Shown piece after piece: positions 15,327-25,858 of a stretch of DNA of 64,000 nucleotides (positions within the stretch are counted from its first letter, which is position 1; every line of letters starts with the position of its first letter). The stretch spans positions 43,127,858 through 43,191,857 of the forward strand of contig NC_083598.1 of the NCBI RefSeq assembly GCF_020882245.1, in the 5' to 3' direction. Origin of the DNA: Rhopalosiphum padi (taxonomy: Eukaryota; Arthropoda; Insecta; Hemiptera; Aphididae). The position numbers were made by a program, and so were the translations under genes. The notes beneath the pieces are model-generated. The model was not told the origin of the DNA and searched no databases. It saw nothing but the letters and a program-made list of their open reading frames with translations.

Positions 15327-17924
15327 TTTTATTTTCAAATATTGATACCACTGACGGGGCAATTGTGAACTCCGTCAGTTGTTTTTTCTTCCCTGAAATG
15401 GGTATATTATGTAAACTCCGCCACATCAAAAAAATTCGAAATCGAAAAAAAATGGCAGAGTTACAGGATGCTTATAAATAGGTACACTAATGGAGTAATA
15501 GAAGACTGAATATTTACAAATTGTATCACATCATTTATGTATACATATAAGGCATAACTATTAACTATAAATTTTTGGATTATTTTATAGGTATAGGGCC
15601 CCCACATACAATATCGGTCCCCTGTACTAAATGTTTGTCCAGCCCTTTATAAAACTTTATAAAAATTATAAATACATTTCAACGGGCCCGCGGGCCTTTA
15701 AAAAAGCCAGGCCCATGTACTCGAGGTCCATCAGCTTCCCCCCCTCTTGTGAGGGCTATGATTAGGTATAACAATTATTTATTATGATTTTATTACTATG
15801 ATTTAAATATTTAATGTGAAGGATATGATAATACATTATATTAGAATTTTTTTTTAATAATATTATATTATATTATATTATACTACTATTTGATTTTCTT
15901 CACTAGCAGTGTTTACATGAACCCAATTTTATCTGGTTTTTTTCTGGTGGAATTTACAGTAAAAAAAAAGGAATTGTAGCAGAGTTTACATGCGCCCCAC
16001 TGACAGATAATGAACAAATAGAATATATAGGTCAATATACCTTTGTATGAGTAAATAACTTTAAATACCTACATAATATTATTGTTATATATATTACATA
16101 AACTTCATCGTTTTAAACCTGCAGGTGGCTCACGACCTCACGTTAACGGTCCTCGTGTCGTACACATTTATAATAACTAAATATTTAAAACTGAAATAGT
16201 TTTATATTGAGATCATTAAAGTCAATGCTTGTAATTATGTCACATATTCTTCAAAGAAGGATATAAGTACAATAAAATTCTACCCTATAATTATAATTAC
16301 TTACCTGTAAATCTAGCCATATGTAATAGAATATCTGTTAAATTTTAAAATAATTCATACTCAATTATTATTTAAAACTAAGTTTGATTAGCATAACAAA
16401 TTGTATAATTGAACGGTTCAAAAATATTAAACGAACTAATAACGTTTTAACGATAATTATGAAATGCCTAGCTCACTATATATTGACTGAATATTTAGTG
16501 ATTGTTTTTATAGTACGTTATTGGTCTAACAAACTGTTACAAGGTTTCAAATATAAAATTAAAAAAACTATATACCTATTATATATAGGTACCTAATAAC
16601 TATTTTTGTTTAAAAAGACACGAGCACACAAAAAAAACATTTCACTGTAAAATCGATACAATCTCTGCTTTGAATCTAAAATGAAATACTTTATGTTATG
16701 TATTTACGATTTAGACGGTACTTAATTTAAATTATTTTATTAAAAATATTGATTTTTTTATTAGTTTCGAACGATTTATATTCAAATCCCATTTATATAC
16801 ATAAAGTAATAATAGAGTAAATATCTATAAATTATACACACACAAACCTTAACTATTAACCAATTATAACTAACGGTTAACTATATTACAACCTTTTAAT
16901 ACTTAATATTAAAAATATGCCAAGTTTCCATTTATATATTAATAATAAGTTAAAAATATTACATTTTAAATCGGCTGAAAAAAAATATTTAGTATCAGTA
17001 TTATTTATGACATAATTGTTTTTATATAAAGTCTAATATATTTTAAAATTGAATTGATTGTATTAAATAAGATATAACAATATTATTTGACCTTCTTTCG
17101 GATAATTTTGCATACATTTTTCATATTTTAAATAATTATATTAATTTTATTTTAATCCGATGTGGAAAAAATATTAAAATTACAGATTATAAGTAACATT
17201 AAATGTATGTTGCTTGTCTAAAGCCAGATAAAATTGTATTGTGTCAAAAACATTTTCTATGTTATAAACGATTTGTAATAACTTATTTAATATTCATGCC
17301 CAACAGCTATATTTAATGAGTTTATAAAAATATTTTATACAACAGATTTATTATATTTTTTCTATCATAATTTATGATTTACTTTTTCATAAACAATACA
17401 ATTTTTTAAAAAACCTTCAAGCTTAACATTTTTGTTACCTAAATGACTACATATTATTATTGTGTATAAATTAAAAGTAAGAAACAGTGTAAGTTATGTT
17501 TCTCTCTAGTAAATAGTTACAAAATAACAATAAATGGTTTTGGTTTTTGGATAATTTATAACAAATTTACAAGCTGTTACATATCATTATCAATGCAATA
17601 ACCATTAAATAAACAATTTTTATTCATAAATAAATTTTACCATACCAGCATCATCTTTGTTAAAATTTCCTGGGTAAACTAAAAAAACATAAAATGTAAG
17701 AAATGATATGTTACGTATGAACAGCAATACAATAATAATTAAAAAAAGAAAAATTAATTAATTAATAATAAAAAAAACATACAATCGAAGTCATATCTAT
17801 ATTCATCATATGTTGGATCAGATGTTGCTGGAATAATCAAAATTGGAAGAACTATGATTGTAATAGTTACAAAATAATGTTTAAAAATATTCATTTTTGT
17901 CATCTGATGATGCATACGAAGCAT
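410..17924 (-). CDS. Microexon secreted-protein gene, bicycle-like, left copy (3' end off window)
   Basis: Exon model in gene order: E1 17783-17924; E2 17646-17678; E3 16305-16334; E4 14188-14226; E5 13577-13585; E6 12799-12810; E7 11853-11861; E8 11285-11320; E9 10233-10241; E10 10111-10122; E11 9885-9893; E12 8387-8395; E13 7974-7982; E14 7420-7425; E15 6974-6985; E16 6056-6067; E17 4716-4730; E18 4049-4057; E19 3292-3303; E20 2735-2743; E21 1530-1538; E22 410-424. Each internal exon follows AG and precedes a good donor (GTAAGT, GTACGT, GTATGT, GTGAGT or GTAAAT). All have lengths divisible by 3 and join in phase 1 with no stop. Phase 0 would put stops in E4, E5, E10, E11, E14 and E15. The product would be a short secreted protein. 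The gene structure matches published aphid bicycle genes. E20 (AAG acceptor) is the weakest exon; more exons may be missed. The terminal exons should lie left of base 1. Confidence 0.72.
880..1248 (+). mobile_element. Non-autonomous Helitron, 369 bp (left copy)
   Basis: Starts TCTATACTAAT, ends CAGCTAG, and sits between a host A (879) and T (1249), the classic Helitron insertion site. Just inside the 3' end, CCGG-GCAACG-CCGG can form the short terminal hairpin. It has no coding capacity and lies in the intron between exons 21 and 22. Confidence 0.8.
2735..4057 (-). repeat. Exon-intron module C (exons 18-20, left copy)
   Basis: Exon 18 (GTGATCTTG, acceptor TTGTCCACAG, donor GTACGTGTTATT) is the counterpart of exon 13 (ATGGGATTG, acceptor TTGTCCGCAG). 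Exon 19 is the counterpart of exon 14. Exon 20 (TTATGAGAG) has a strong donor but an AAG acceptor. Confidence 0.6.
4716..6067 (-). repeat. Exon-intron module B (exons 16-17, left copy)
   Basis: Exon 16 (12 nt, CCTTTGAAAACA) occupies the slot of exons 13 and 18; exon 17 (15 nt) the slot of exon 15. The middle exon of the module was not found, though a doubtful 3-nt exon lies at 5876-5878. The part at about 5,570-5,965 is visibly more diverged from its right-hand copy than the rest. Confidence 0.6.
4768..4932. repeat. Dispersed MITE-like repeat, GTATTTGAATAC type (left copy)
   Basis: CAGTCTTGTAAAATATTTGA then several (G)TATTTAAATAC phrases. The same family recurs at about 18,499-18,650 (CAGTCTTGTAAAGTATTCGA) and at the matching sites of copy 2 (about 40,020 and 54,180). 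The exact ends are not resolved. Confidence 0.55.
6974..7982 (-). repeat. Exon-intron module A (exons 13-15, left copy)
   Basis: This about 1.0-kb block is similar by eye to modules at 4716-6067 and 2735-4057. Exon 13 and exons 16 and 18 share the intron start GTACGTRTTATTT followed by TTTATTTTGTATA. The flanks of exon 14 match those of exon 19, and the flanks of exon 15 match those of exon 17. The sequences have drifted but the splice signals are kept. It shows that the microexon chain grew by tandem duplication of a block of exons with their introns. Confidence 0.65.
7420..7425 (-). CDS. Exon 14, 6-nt microexon (left copy)
   Basis: Acceptor TTTTCTTTTTTAG, exon ATATAA, donor GTATGTAATTA. 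It adds two codons in phase 1; phase 0 would give a stop. The surrounding intron is homologous to that around exon 19 (12 nt), which supports it being an exon slot. RNA is needed to prove use. Confidence 0.5.
   Translation of the reverse strand: M
11285..11320 (-). CDS. Exon 8, 36 nt with Cys (left copy)
   Basis: Acceptor GAATTTCTAG, donor GTGAGT. Phase 1 reads AGVSCRPEDYSS. The C-x4-Y spacing resembles C-VTPEED-Y formed across exons 23-25 at the end of the gene, suggesting a repeated Cys/Tyr motif as in bicycle proteins. Phase 2 has a stop. The second Cys of this first motif was not found; it may lie in an exon I missed. Confidence 0.65.
12151..12709 (-). mobile_element. Non-autonomous Helitron, 559 bp (left copy)
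   Basis: On the minus strand it starts TCTTATATATAAAAATC after an A and ends GACAGCTAG before a T. No coding region. It lies in the intron between exons 6 and 7. Confidence 0.7.
14188..14226 (-). CDS. Exon 4, 39 nt (left copy)
   Basis: Acceptor AAATTTACAG, donor GTAAGTATTT. Phase 1 reads GHSVNDYANVNFS. Phases 0 and 2 each contain a stop, which fixes the phase. Identical in both copies. Confidence 0.7.
15267..15330. repeat. (ATT)n microsatellite (left copy)
   Basis: About 15 ATT units followed by ATC-interrupted units. On the minus strand it gives a false poly-Asn frame. It lies in the intron between exons 3 and 4. Confidence 0.9.
15590..15760. repeat. GC-richer degenerate transposon-like patch (left copy)
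   Basis: AACGGGCCCGCGGGCC, GGGCTGGACAAACATTT (reverse strand) and a C-run stand out from the AT-rich intron. It resembles worn hAT-type termini. No coding frame. Counterpart at about 51,285-51,460. Confidence 0.35.
16305..16334 (-). CDS. Exon 3, 30 nt (left copy)
   Basis: Acceptor ends TTTTAAATTTAACAG or the like, donor GTAAGTAAT. Phase 1 reads DILLHMARFT. It differs from the right copy at two bases, both amino-acid changing (R/G, T/I). Confidence 0.65.
17646..17678 (-). CDS. Exon 2, 33 nt (left copy)
   Basis: Acceptor TTTATGTTTTTTTAG, donor GTATGG. Phase-1 reading gives YPGNFNKDDA after the split codon. It is identical in both copies and is separated from exon 1 by about 100 bp of intron. 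Confidence 0.7.
17783..17924 (-). CDS. Exon 1, signal peptide (left copy)
   Basis: There are four in-frame ATGs, giving an N-terminus starting MLRMHHQMTKMNIFKHYF. A hydrophobic core (VTITIIVLPILIIPATS) follows, typical of a secretory signal peptide with cleavage expected near the final small residues. The mature start reads DPTYDEYRYDFD. The exon ends one base into a codon (phase 1), followed by donor GTATGT. Which ATG is used is not certain; MTKMNIF gives the most usual n-region length. Confidence 0.75.
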
Positions 17925-17979
17925 AAAAATTATGTGAACGTAAAATAATGAAATGGATAATAATCATACTTCTTAAGTT

Positions 17980-17987
17980 CTTTTATA
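17980..17987 (-). promoter_or_regulatory. TATA box of left microexon gene
   Basis: TATAAAAG reads on the minus strand, about 56 bp before the first in-frame ATG of exon 1. A start roughly 30 bp downstream would fall near TCATTATTTTAC, giving a short 5' leader of about 30 nt. The same box is kept in the other copy. This is an inference from position and sequence only. Confidence 0.5.
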
Positions 17988-18297
17988 ACTTATTCCGTTC
18001 TATCCCACCTTGCAATAATAAAGAACAAACAATTTACAAACAATATGTAACAACAAATATACTATGTCAACAAAAAATAATCATTATTTGTCATCTTCTG
18101 TTTTAGACATTATTTTAATATATTATAGTATACTTAACCTATTAGTCACGTTTTATTTAAGAATATATTAGGTTCTTTTAACACAGTTGAGTCATATTAA
18201 TTTTTTTTTAATACACATGACGTATAGAGCAGGCCACTTAAGCGCAAGCCACTATCAATTATTTAGGTCAATCAATGTATAAAATGAGCTAAATTAT

Positions 18298-18342
18298 TAT
18301 TTATATATAGTACTTATAAGTTATAAGTACTATATATAAATA
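18298..18342. repeat. 45-bp palindrome upstream of left gene
   Basis: Two 22-bp arms (TATTTATATATAGTACTTAT and its complement) with a single G at the centre. It lies about 375 bp upstream of exon 1 and is also present in the right copy. It could form a cruciform or be a small MITE core. Confidence 0.7.
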
Positions 18343-18498
18343 GTATATGACTATTTTATTTTATATATATATCAATTACATCACATTGTCGATTCCCAAA
18401 CACAATGTTTAATGGTAGTAATAATAAGTGTTAAAATAAATAATAATTATAAACAAATAAATATATTATTATTTTTTACGTCTATGTGTAAACCCAGT

Positions 18499-18650
18499 CT
18501 TGTAAAGTATTCGAATAAATTTATTCGATTAAAAGTATTTGAATACTTTTTTGTATTTGTATACTATTCTAAATACATTTTAAAAAATATACTCGAATAC
18601 GTATTGTGAATATCTTTTTTTAGTATTTTTATTTTATATTTAAATACTAA
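18499..18650. repeat. Dispersed MITE-like repeat, GTATTTGAATAC type
   Basis: Second member of the family at 4,768. It lies upstream of the left gene's exon 1. Counterpart in copy 2 at about 54,180-54,335. Confidence 0.5.
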
Positions 18651-19322
18651 ATTTGAAAAAAAAATGTTTGTGTTTATAAATTATAATCCTGGGTAGTGGT
18701 CATTAAAAACATAAAATATAGTATTAGCTATAGCCCATGTACGATGTACTACCTACCAGCGCTGTTAGGTTTATACTTTAAACGCCGGAACTACATCTAT
18801 ACGACCCTATTCCGTTTAATAATAGTATAAGGAAACAGGAGTAAGGACATAAATGTCATAAACGTTTGTATTTTTTAGTTCAAAATTTCCTTTTAAAATG
18901 AAGCTGATATTGAAATACAAGTGTTTTTCATAATTCACTCAATAAAAATTTAATTGTAAAGTAGATAAGCTATATTAAAACTGGTGTGTTTGTATACTTG
19001 TGTACTTGTGTGGTGTATTTTTTTTTACTTTCTACTAAAAATATAGATACTTATATTAAAGCATTTATACATCTCTAATTTTAATATCTAATAAATAATA
19101 TCAATGATTCGCACCTAAAATAATATTTGCGATTTTGAAAAAGTAATTCACTCATCAATATTAATAGTGCAGCCGTCGCGTGGCGGATCAAATGAAAGGA
19201 TGCATATTTAGGTCAAATTTGATGGAATTATGATCAAGTGTGTAATTTTTTCTTCGTAGATAGGATAGTTTTTATTCCGATTAATGACCTCAATATATTA
19301 CCTCTTTATATTATGTTTATTA

Positions 19323-19410
19323 GGGCTGTGGGATTTTTTAATCGATTATTCGAATAACAGATTATTTTAACGAATAATCTACATAATCGGTTAATCGATT
19401 AAAAAAATGC
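19323..19410. repeat. MITE-like palindromic stretch, AATCGATTATTCG
   Basis: GGGCTGTGGGATTTTTTAAT followed by CGATTATTCG, and later CGAATAATC and CGGTTAATCGATTAAAAAAA, forming an imperfect palindrome. Counterpart in copy 2 at about 55,009-55,096. Confidence 0.45.
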
Positions 19411-22400
19411 AACAATTTATGACATTTATGTAAAGTTGATATGTCGGAAATATCAGTGTTTTATACACTATATCAGATAACCAAAAATAGTTTTTATCCT
19501 CATGCTAAATGTTTGCATTAGGCAACCAAACTTAATATGGATGCGTTTTGTACGGCAGCGAAGTGCACGGGTACAGCTTGTAGTTTATATAACATTATTT
19601 ATAAGCTATCGAACTGATGATATTGTCTTAAAAAAATTAAAATATCATAGATAATACATTACATTTTCATATCTAAATTAGTATGATATTTCAATAGAAT
19701 TATCGAAATTCTCAAATTATTTTAAGTACATACATATATAAAAATAAGAAATAATAAGTTTTGACTAATTAGTCACTCGTAAACAAAAATCAGTCAAATG
19801 CTCAACAATTTTCCGAAAAAGAAAATTTTATAAACGAAAAAATTGTAAAGTACTCGACAAAGAAGAACCAGTAGGATTACGTTCAACATTTATAAGTTTT
19901 TCGTAATAAACCACATAAAAAATAATTATTTTCTAAATTTTTTTACTGTAATTAAATGTATGACAATATCATCCGATATTGTACTGCCGTGTCCCTAGAA
20001 ATGTCCGGTCCTCCTACCTCCGGCCGAGCCCCGCCGTGTGCATGATGTCTATGATTGTACACATATATCTCGCATCGTTTATTTATATATTCTACGCAAA
20101 ATATATGATGATAGGATGGACCGAATATAAAATTATGTTCCTGTTGACTATGCGTACGAGCTAACGTCGTGATGCACTTCAACAATTCGTGTACGGAACA
20201 GATCTATCACCGCCGATAGAGAAATCTGCAAATATATGATAACATGAAATCATTATAATTAACTAACGATAACTATTAGCTGTACAGTATGACACGGCAG
20301 CTTAATTATAAATTTTCAACTTCAAAATTAATATTGCAAATCTTCGCAATTTTGACACATTTCGTAAACATTTGAATTTTAAATGCTTATAAACAAAAAT
20401 TGTGAATAACGATTTTTGATTTTTTAATTACTACAATAATAAGTACAACTTATAATAAACCTAGTATTACATTTTAATTTTTTTTTATAGGTTTTTCAAA
20501 AAAAAAAAACTTAGAAAAATAGATAATTTTTATTGTCTTTAATAGCTTAAAAAAAGTCAAATATTTTGAAAATGTAATCGTAAATAGATAACGCTAATAC
20601 AAATATTTAGTAAAAATATCAAGTATTTTCAATGATTGATTTTTGAGTTACAGCAAAATAAAAAAACCGATTTTGTTATAAAACTTTGTATAATATTATA
20701 AAAAGTATTCAAGCACGACGTTGTTGGCCTAAGTTTACAAATGTGACCAAAATTTGAAGCTGTAAGCCGATTTCGACATTCAATATGTCAAATTTAAGAA
20801 TCGGCATTGTACATTTTCTTCCTAAAATTCTTCTTTTGTTTTTACTAGACTATAATGTTGATCTGGGCCATTAATTATTACACCTTTTTCTTAATTTCTA
20901 GAAAAAAGAAGTTCACAGATTTTGGCTGACATCTTTTCTTTTCATTAGAATATTAGATACAAAGAATTGTTTTCCTATTCCTTCAAAATAAAAATTTTAA
21001 ATATTATGACTCGTATAAATAAAATTATTATAATCATAACAATGTTTTATATTACACTCAATATTCAATATACATTGTACCTAAATATATAATAAGAGAT
21101 ATATAATTGGTATTGCTTTTTTATTCATACGTGGTGTTTTATCGAACCCCGCAATATTTTGAGGACTTTTAATAACCAACATTTTTTTTAACATTGAAAT
21201 TGTTTTATAATTAATCATAAACATAAAATGCATTAATTAATAACTTTAAACAAAAGAAATAAATATTTTTAGTCTTCATTTGACTAGATTCGAGAAATAC
21301 TTTAATAATTAAGTGGTACATACCATTTTTTAATATAGCTTATCTACTATTACTACTTTATAATTAAGTCTTTATTGAGCGAATTATGCAAAACACTTAT
21401 ATTTCAATATCAGCTTCATTTTATAAGGACATTTCGAACTAAAAAAAAAAACAAACGTTTATGACGTTAATGTTATAAAAAAAATAAACCATACACATAT
21501 AGTATCATGGGGTAATAATATAATGGTTGCATGATAACTCATTATATTATACTTATATCACATTCACAGAACACAAACACAATTATTATACACATGATTG
21601 AGGATTACAAGTAGGTTAGAAACTAACTAATAACATACGTAAGTGTTCCCAGCAAAAAATTATTTTACTGGGGTATTCTTGGACCTCGGGTTACCAGTTA
21701 AGGGATATAATAATAGTATAATATGCTTAATGCTTATATAATATATATCACCAGTTTTAGTCGAAAAATTATTATAAATTTATAACAAAAAAAGTGTTAT
21801 TAATAATATCATTATATTATTTAAATATTAGGTAGGTATATACATTTTTTAGAATAATTATAAATGTCATATAATTCACTTGGAATTATGACATTGGCTT
21901 ATGATAATTTTTAGAGTAATAGTATCACATATGAAAATTTAATTGGGTACTCACTAAACATTCTTCAAAAACCAAATATGATATACAAATTAAAGTTCAT
22001 AAAAAAAAAAAACAAATTAATTTGGCATGTAACTGTGCACTCAACATATTTAAACATTTAACTCAACATTCAAATTTTTTTAAATGCATTTTAAGTTAAG
22101 CTCCACCCTAGTCTCTCTAAATTGCGCGTATGCGTATAATCTACTTAAATAATAAATAATGCCTAGATCACTCACTCGCTCGGACATTTAAATCAAACAT
22201 TTTTATCTTAAATGTTAACATAATAAAAAATTAACTCCGGAAATAATGATCAGCGACAATTTTTAAATAATTTGAAAATTTAAAGTACCCGATAAAGTAG
22301 AAATATACCTACCAACGTCTCAAATGATTGAAAAATATAATGCATTGATAAAATATTATTAACCTGTTGACGAGTCACGAGTGGATTTTATTTGGTATCG

Positions 22401-22756
22401 ATTACCCAGAGAGTGAATTGTTTTTATAAAAATATTGGTATTTTAGCAGTAAACACATCATTTGACGTGTTAGATATTTGTGTTACAATAGTAAAGACGG
22501 TATTAATATTATTATTTATTGTTATGAAATATATTTGTGACAAAGGAAATTAAATGTTTTGGCAGGTAGATCGACAGCTTCAGTCTTATCCGATGTAAAA
22601 AACAACAACGTAATTATATTATATATATCACAGTGTAGTACTGCGTAGACAAAAACAATACACATCATAATTACCCTAAATCACAGATATATAACATTTT
22701 TTTAGTCTACTTTTAATTGGAGATTCAAATATCTTTCTCTTGCATTTTTTTTTAAG

Positions 22757-23090
22757 TGAAGCTGTGTATTGTGGAGTATGTGGTGGAAGAAACTATTTGT
22801 AAGTAATATTTCATAATTTGTTTTTAATTTTGTTTTTTAATAACTTCATTAATATTAGGGTTAAAATTAGTGAAAATATAAAAAAAAGTATTTAAATATT
22901 TAATTTACTAGGTCTTAAGGTCAAATCACAGGGTTCATCAACTATACTTTCTGATATATTATCTGAAACAGTTACTAAAATTGAACTAACTGTACTATTG
23001 TTTAACAATGGATTAATTAAAGATCTACCTAAGAATAAAATCACTTTTACCCATATTAATATTTTAGTAACTATGTTATATATAGATTAA
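22757..23090 (+). CDS. Spliced-looking fragment, unknown protein (copy 1)
   Basis: A candidate 42-nt exon (22757-22798) lies between a polypyrimidine/AAG acceptor and donor GTAAGTAAT. A second exon starts after TTTACTAG at 22912 and runs 58 codons to TAA at 23090, with LKVKSQGSSTILSDILSETV and LIKDLPKNKITFTHINIL. In one frame the first exon reads AVYCGVCGGRNYF with a CxxC, but that frame does not join the second exon's open frame, so the gene may be broken. Its layout faintly recalls insect ZAD-like zinc-finger domains (early CxxC, later LP-x-C). This is a guess. No start codon was found. Confidence 0.3.
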
Positions 23091-23896
23091 TTGGTTGACT
23101 ATAGTTATACTCAATTATTCAGGAACAAGAACTACAAGTATTTAATGTTTTAATTTATTTTTATGTTCTGGTAAAAATATTAAAAAATGTATTTTTTTAT
23201 TTAATTATTTAAAAAAAAATTGAAGATAGCCATTTTGTAGAGTTTTTTTTTCTGAAAATATTGACGTTTTAACATTTTAATTTCATCAATTTCCTGATTT
23301 TTAATATTTTTTCTAGTTTCAAAAAAAACTGCGAATTATTTAATAGGATAGTGCCATAGTGGTATCATTGTATCAAACATGTGGCCCGCCGCCCGCGTGC
23401 TCGTATGGCTGGCGAACGGGTTTCAGTGTGGCTCACAATAAACGTCATATTTTATTTTCTTCAACATTGTTAAATTTTTAAATAAAGTTAATAACTACCT
23501 ATTGTACAAAATATCAATATGTACATTTTTGTTATACCTAGTATTAAATATTATAATTATAATAAATAGATAAAATAAATGTATTTTGTTTACTTTGAGT
23601 TTGCATTTAGTAAAAAAAGGTGTTTTGTCCGCCAACGTATAAATACGTAATAGTTAATATTTTATGGCTTGTTGGTAATTTGAGTATGGCATAGTCCACA
23701 ATTTAAATATCTAATTTAATGTTTTGATATTATTGTCTTGTCCCATTTTTTGGCAAGACATAAACATAATATTATTAATTTATTGTTGGTCTACAAAATA
23801 ATGTAATATTTTGATAAAAATGATCACTACATAAATTCTAAAATCACATCATTTTGTACTCATGTCTATCATATTTATTTATAAAGTATTAAAATG

Positions 23897-24579
23897 CAGT
23901 GTTTGGTAGTAACATAACGTCCGTTACTCCGTTACTCGTTACTGTAACGTAGTTACAACTTTCAGTAACGTTATGATAACTTCGTTACTATTATTTTTTT
24001 GTAACGACAAGAGTAACGACATTAATTATTCAGAAATAATTTACTAGAAGAACGCGTTGCATTATAAATTTAAATATTTAATTATATATTTTTTTTTTTG
24101 TATATCACGGTGCTATGAAGGCCGAAGCGGCACTTTGCAGGTAGTACTTCCCCTCGTATCAGTATCAGAAAATTTAATTATATTGAAAACTCAAGTAGGT
24201 ATAATTACACGTATGTGTAATTACAACATTTACCCAGTATAAATATTAATTAATAATATAATATCCATGTATAAATAAACTACAATTTTCAGTTTCAATT
24301 TTCGAGGAAAACTGAATATAACATTGATAAACAGATTGCAGGAGTAGAGATAGCAATATTAGCAATTGCTATATCTTATTTATTTTTAGATAATGTCTGT
24401 TAAATTATACAACATAAGGTCGTCTTCGGATTACCGCTGTTATTGTTGATTAAGTGAAAACTTAATAAGGTAACATAAGAGTAACGTTAAAATAACGTCA
24501 TTGTAACTCAATTACTTTAGTACTTGAGATTGAGTAACTAACAAGTAATCTAGTTAAAAAAGTAATTTACCTAACACTT
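23897..24579. mobile_element. hAT-like MITE, present only in copy 1
   Basis: Starts CAGTGTTTGGTAGTAACA and ends TACCTAACACTTA, imperfect inverted ends of the hAT type. The matching site in copy 2 (about 63,577) lacks it and reads straight through GTAGTAAAATGTATGG. Copy 1 has TTAAAATG left of it and CTAAAATG a few bases past the right end, consistent with a worn target duplication. The subterminal part is rich in GTTAC/GTAAC repeats. No coding region. Confidence 0.7.
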
Positions 24580-24675
24580 ACTATTTTACTAAAATGTATG
24601 GTACTTGTTAGTACTTGTGATACTACGTAGTACGAATACGAATTTTACTTTTTGGAAGAAGGAACATAGGGAAAT

Positions 24676-25263
24676 TATTATATACAATAAATATTTTAGA
24701 AGGTCATAGCTGAATATATTTTGAGGAGGTTAACATTTTTTTTTTTTACAATACATGTATATATACATTAAAATAAATTGTAATGGGTATTGTATGTAAT
24801 CATTAAATGGTTTTTTGATATCATTCATTACTATATATTTATACGTTTTTAATAATTAAACTACTTACAATGGAAATTATAAATATGTATTCTTAAATAC
24901 CAACGCCGGATTAAAAGTTAAAGACGCCGGGGGAAAAATACATTTTTCAAATAATTGGTTATTGGTACTAAAAGTAGTTAACGCCGTTCTTAACATACAA
25001 AAGTTATGACGCCGAGGGCAATTGCCCACCGTTAGACATGGCACTGTTAAATACCTATACCTACAGCTAGGCCAGTGGAATAATTGAGAATGGATCAAAA
25101 TAAATTTGTATAGTGAACTTGTGGGGAACTTTGCCCCCACACGGCCGCACCCCCCTTATATACATTTTGTATAATTTAATAACTTAACACGCATATCAAT
25201 ATAATCATTCTATATTACATAATACTATAAATTTATAAATATTTTATAAATTGTTTTAATATT
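24676..25263. other. Intergenic, worn transposon sequence
   Basis: Phrases such as GACGCCGGGGGAAAA, GACGCCGAGGGCAATTGCCC and GGAACTTTGCCCCCAC resemble degraded hAT termini. The open frame on the minus strand here spans those repeats and is not a gene. Confidence 0.4.
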
Positions 25264-25640
25264 TTACAATATTATGTCCAGATTTCTGGGCTTTTTAGCA
25301 AGTTCATCAATGACCTCTTCATTTGAAAATGTAATGTCATTGTGATTTGCCAACATTGACAGACCATTAAGTCTTTTCTACAAACAAAATTAAAACATTT
25401 TTCTTATTAGATATTATGAAAATGTATTTTGTAATGTATTTTAGCAGTAGGTAAGCACAGGTGCACAGGTATTAAAATTACTAACCTCTGAGTTCTAACA
25501 TACTGTTTTGAAGATATATTTTAATTCTTTTAAGGCTAAAAAACATTCTTTCAGGCGTATTTGTAGAAACGGCAAGTGTGCACTGTGCATAGTATTTTTT
25601 AAATAAATTGCACATTTGGATAAAAATCGGCAAATATTAT
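25264..25640 (-). pseudogene. hAT transposase C-terminus (dimerisation region), with intron
   Basis: Exon from about 25,612 to 25,486 reads YAQCTLAVSTNTPERMFFSL then KRIKIYLQNSMLELR, the hAT C-terminal dimerisation pattern. Donor GTTAGT, a 108-bp intron, acceptor TTTTGTTTGTAG, and a second exon 25,377-25,264 (KRLNGLSMLANHNDI ... NEEVIDELAKKPRNLDIIL) to a normal stop. A frameshift near 25,610-25,620 separates an upstream piece (FADFYPNV). The rest of the transposase is absent. This is a relic, although its last intron is still intact. Confidence 0.7.
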
Positions 25641-25858
25641 TTTAGGTGAAAAATTGAGATTATTTATTAGAAATTAAAATTAGAGATATGTAAATGCATT
25701 AGTATATAAGTATCTATATTTTTACTATGAAGTAAAAAAAAATACCAGTGGTATATAAATTATTATTTTTCAAACCATGGGTTGTAAAATATTGTCTAAA
25801 CAATTTTGGGCAACTTTTAAAAGTTCCATCCACAAATTTTAAATCAACCAATTAGAAA

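Larger units (their letters stand above)
18000..22740. other. 5' flank of left gene, no gene recognised
   Basis: AT-rich sequence holding the palindrome and MITE-like repeats listed separately. A GC-richer island at 19,985-20,050 (CCTCCGGCCGAGCCCCGCC) has open frames on both strands that overlap each other and show no recognisable domain. The block at 20,700-20,960 belongs to the repeat family expanded in copy 2 at 56.4-60.4 kb. Confidence 0.5.
1..24675. repeat. Segmental duplication, copy 1
   Basis: The sequence from base 1 reappears from 35,254 in the same orientation, starting with CAACTTTCAGAATATTTATA. The match can be followed to about 24,675, near AGAAGGAACATAGG. The offset is 35,253 at the start, about 35,696 after 13 kb and about 39,670 after 20.7 kb because of three large indels. 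Identity is very high by eye but was not computed. The left end lies outside the window, so the unit is at least this long. It holds a microexon gene on the minus strand (410-17,924), its 5' flank and a plus-strand fragment near 22.8 kb. Confidence 0.95.

Noticed and set aside
15112..15429. Minus-strand frame with a poly-Asn run
   Set aside because: It is a translated ATT microsatellite; the right copy has a different length and start, and the frame has no domain.
19952..20185. Overlapping frames on both strands over a GC-richer island
   Set aside because: Two opposite frames over the same bases, no domain, no splice context; the frames follow from local GC content.
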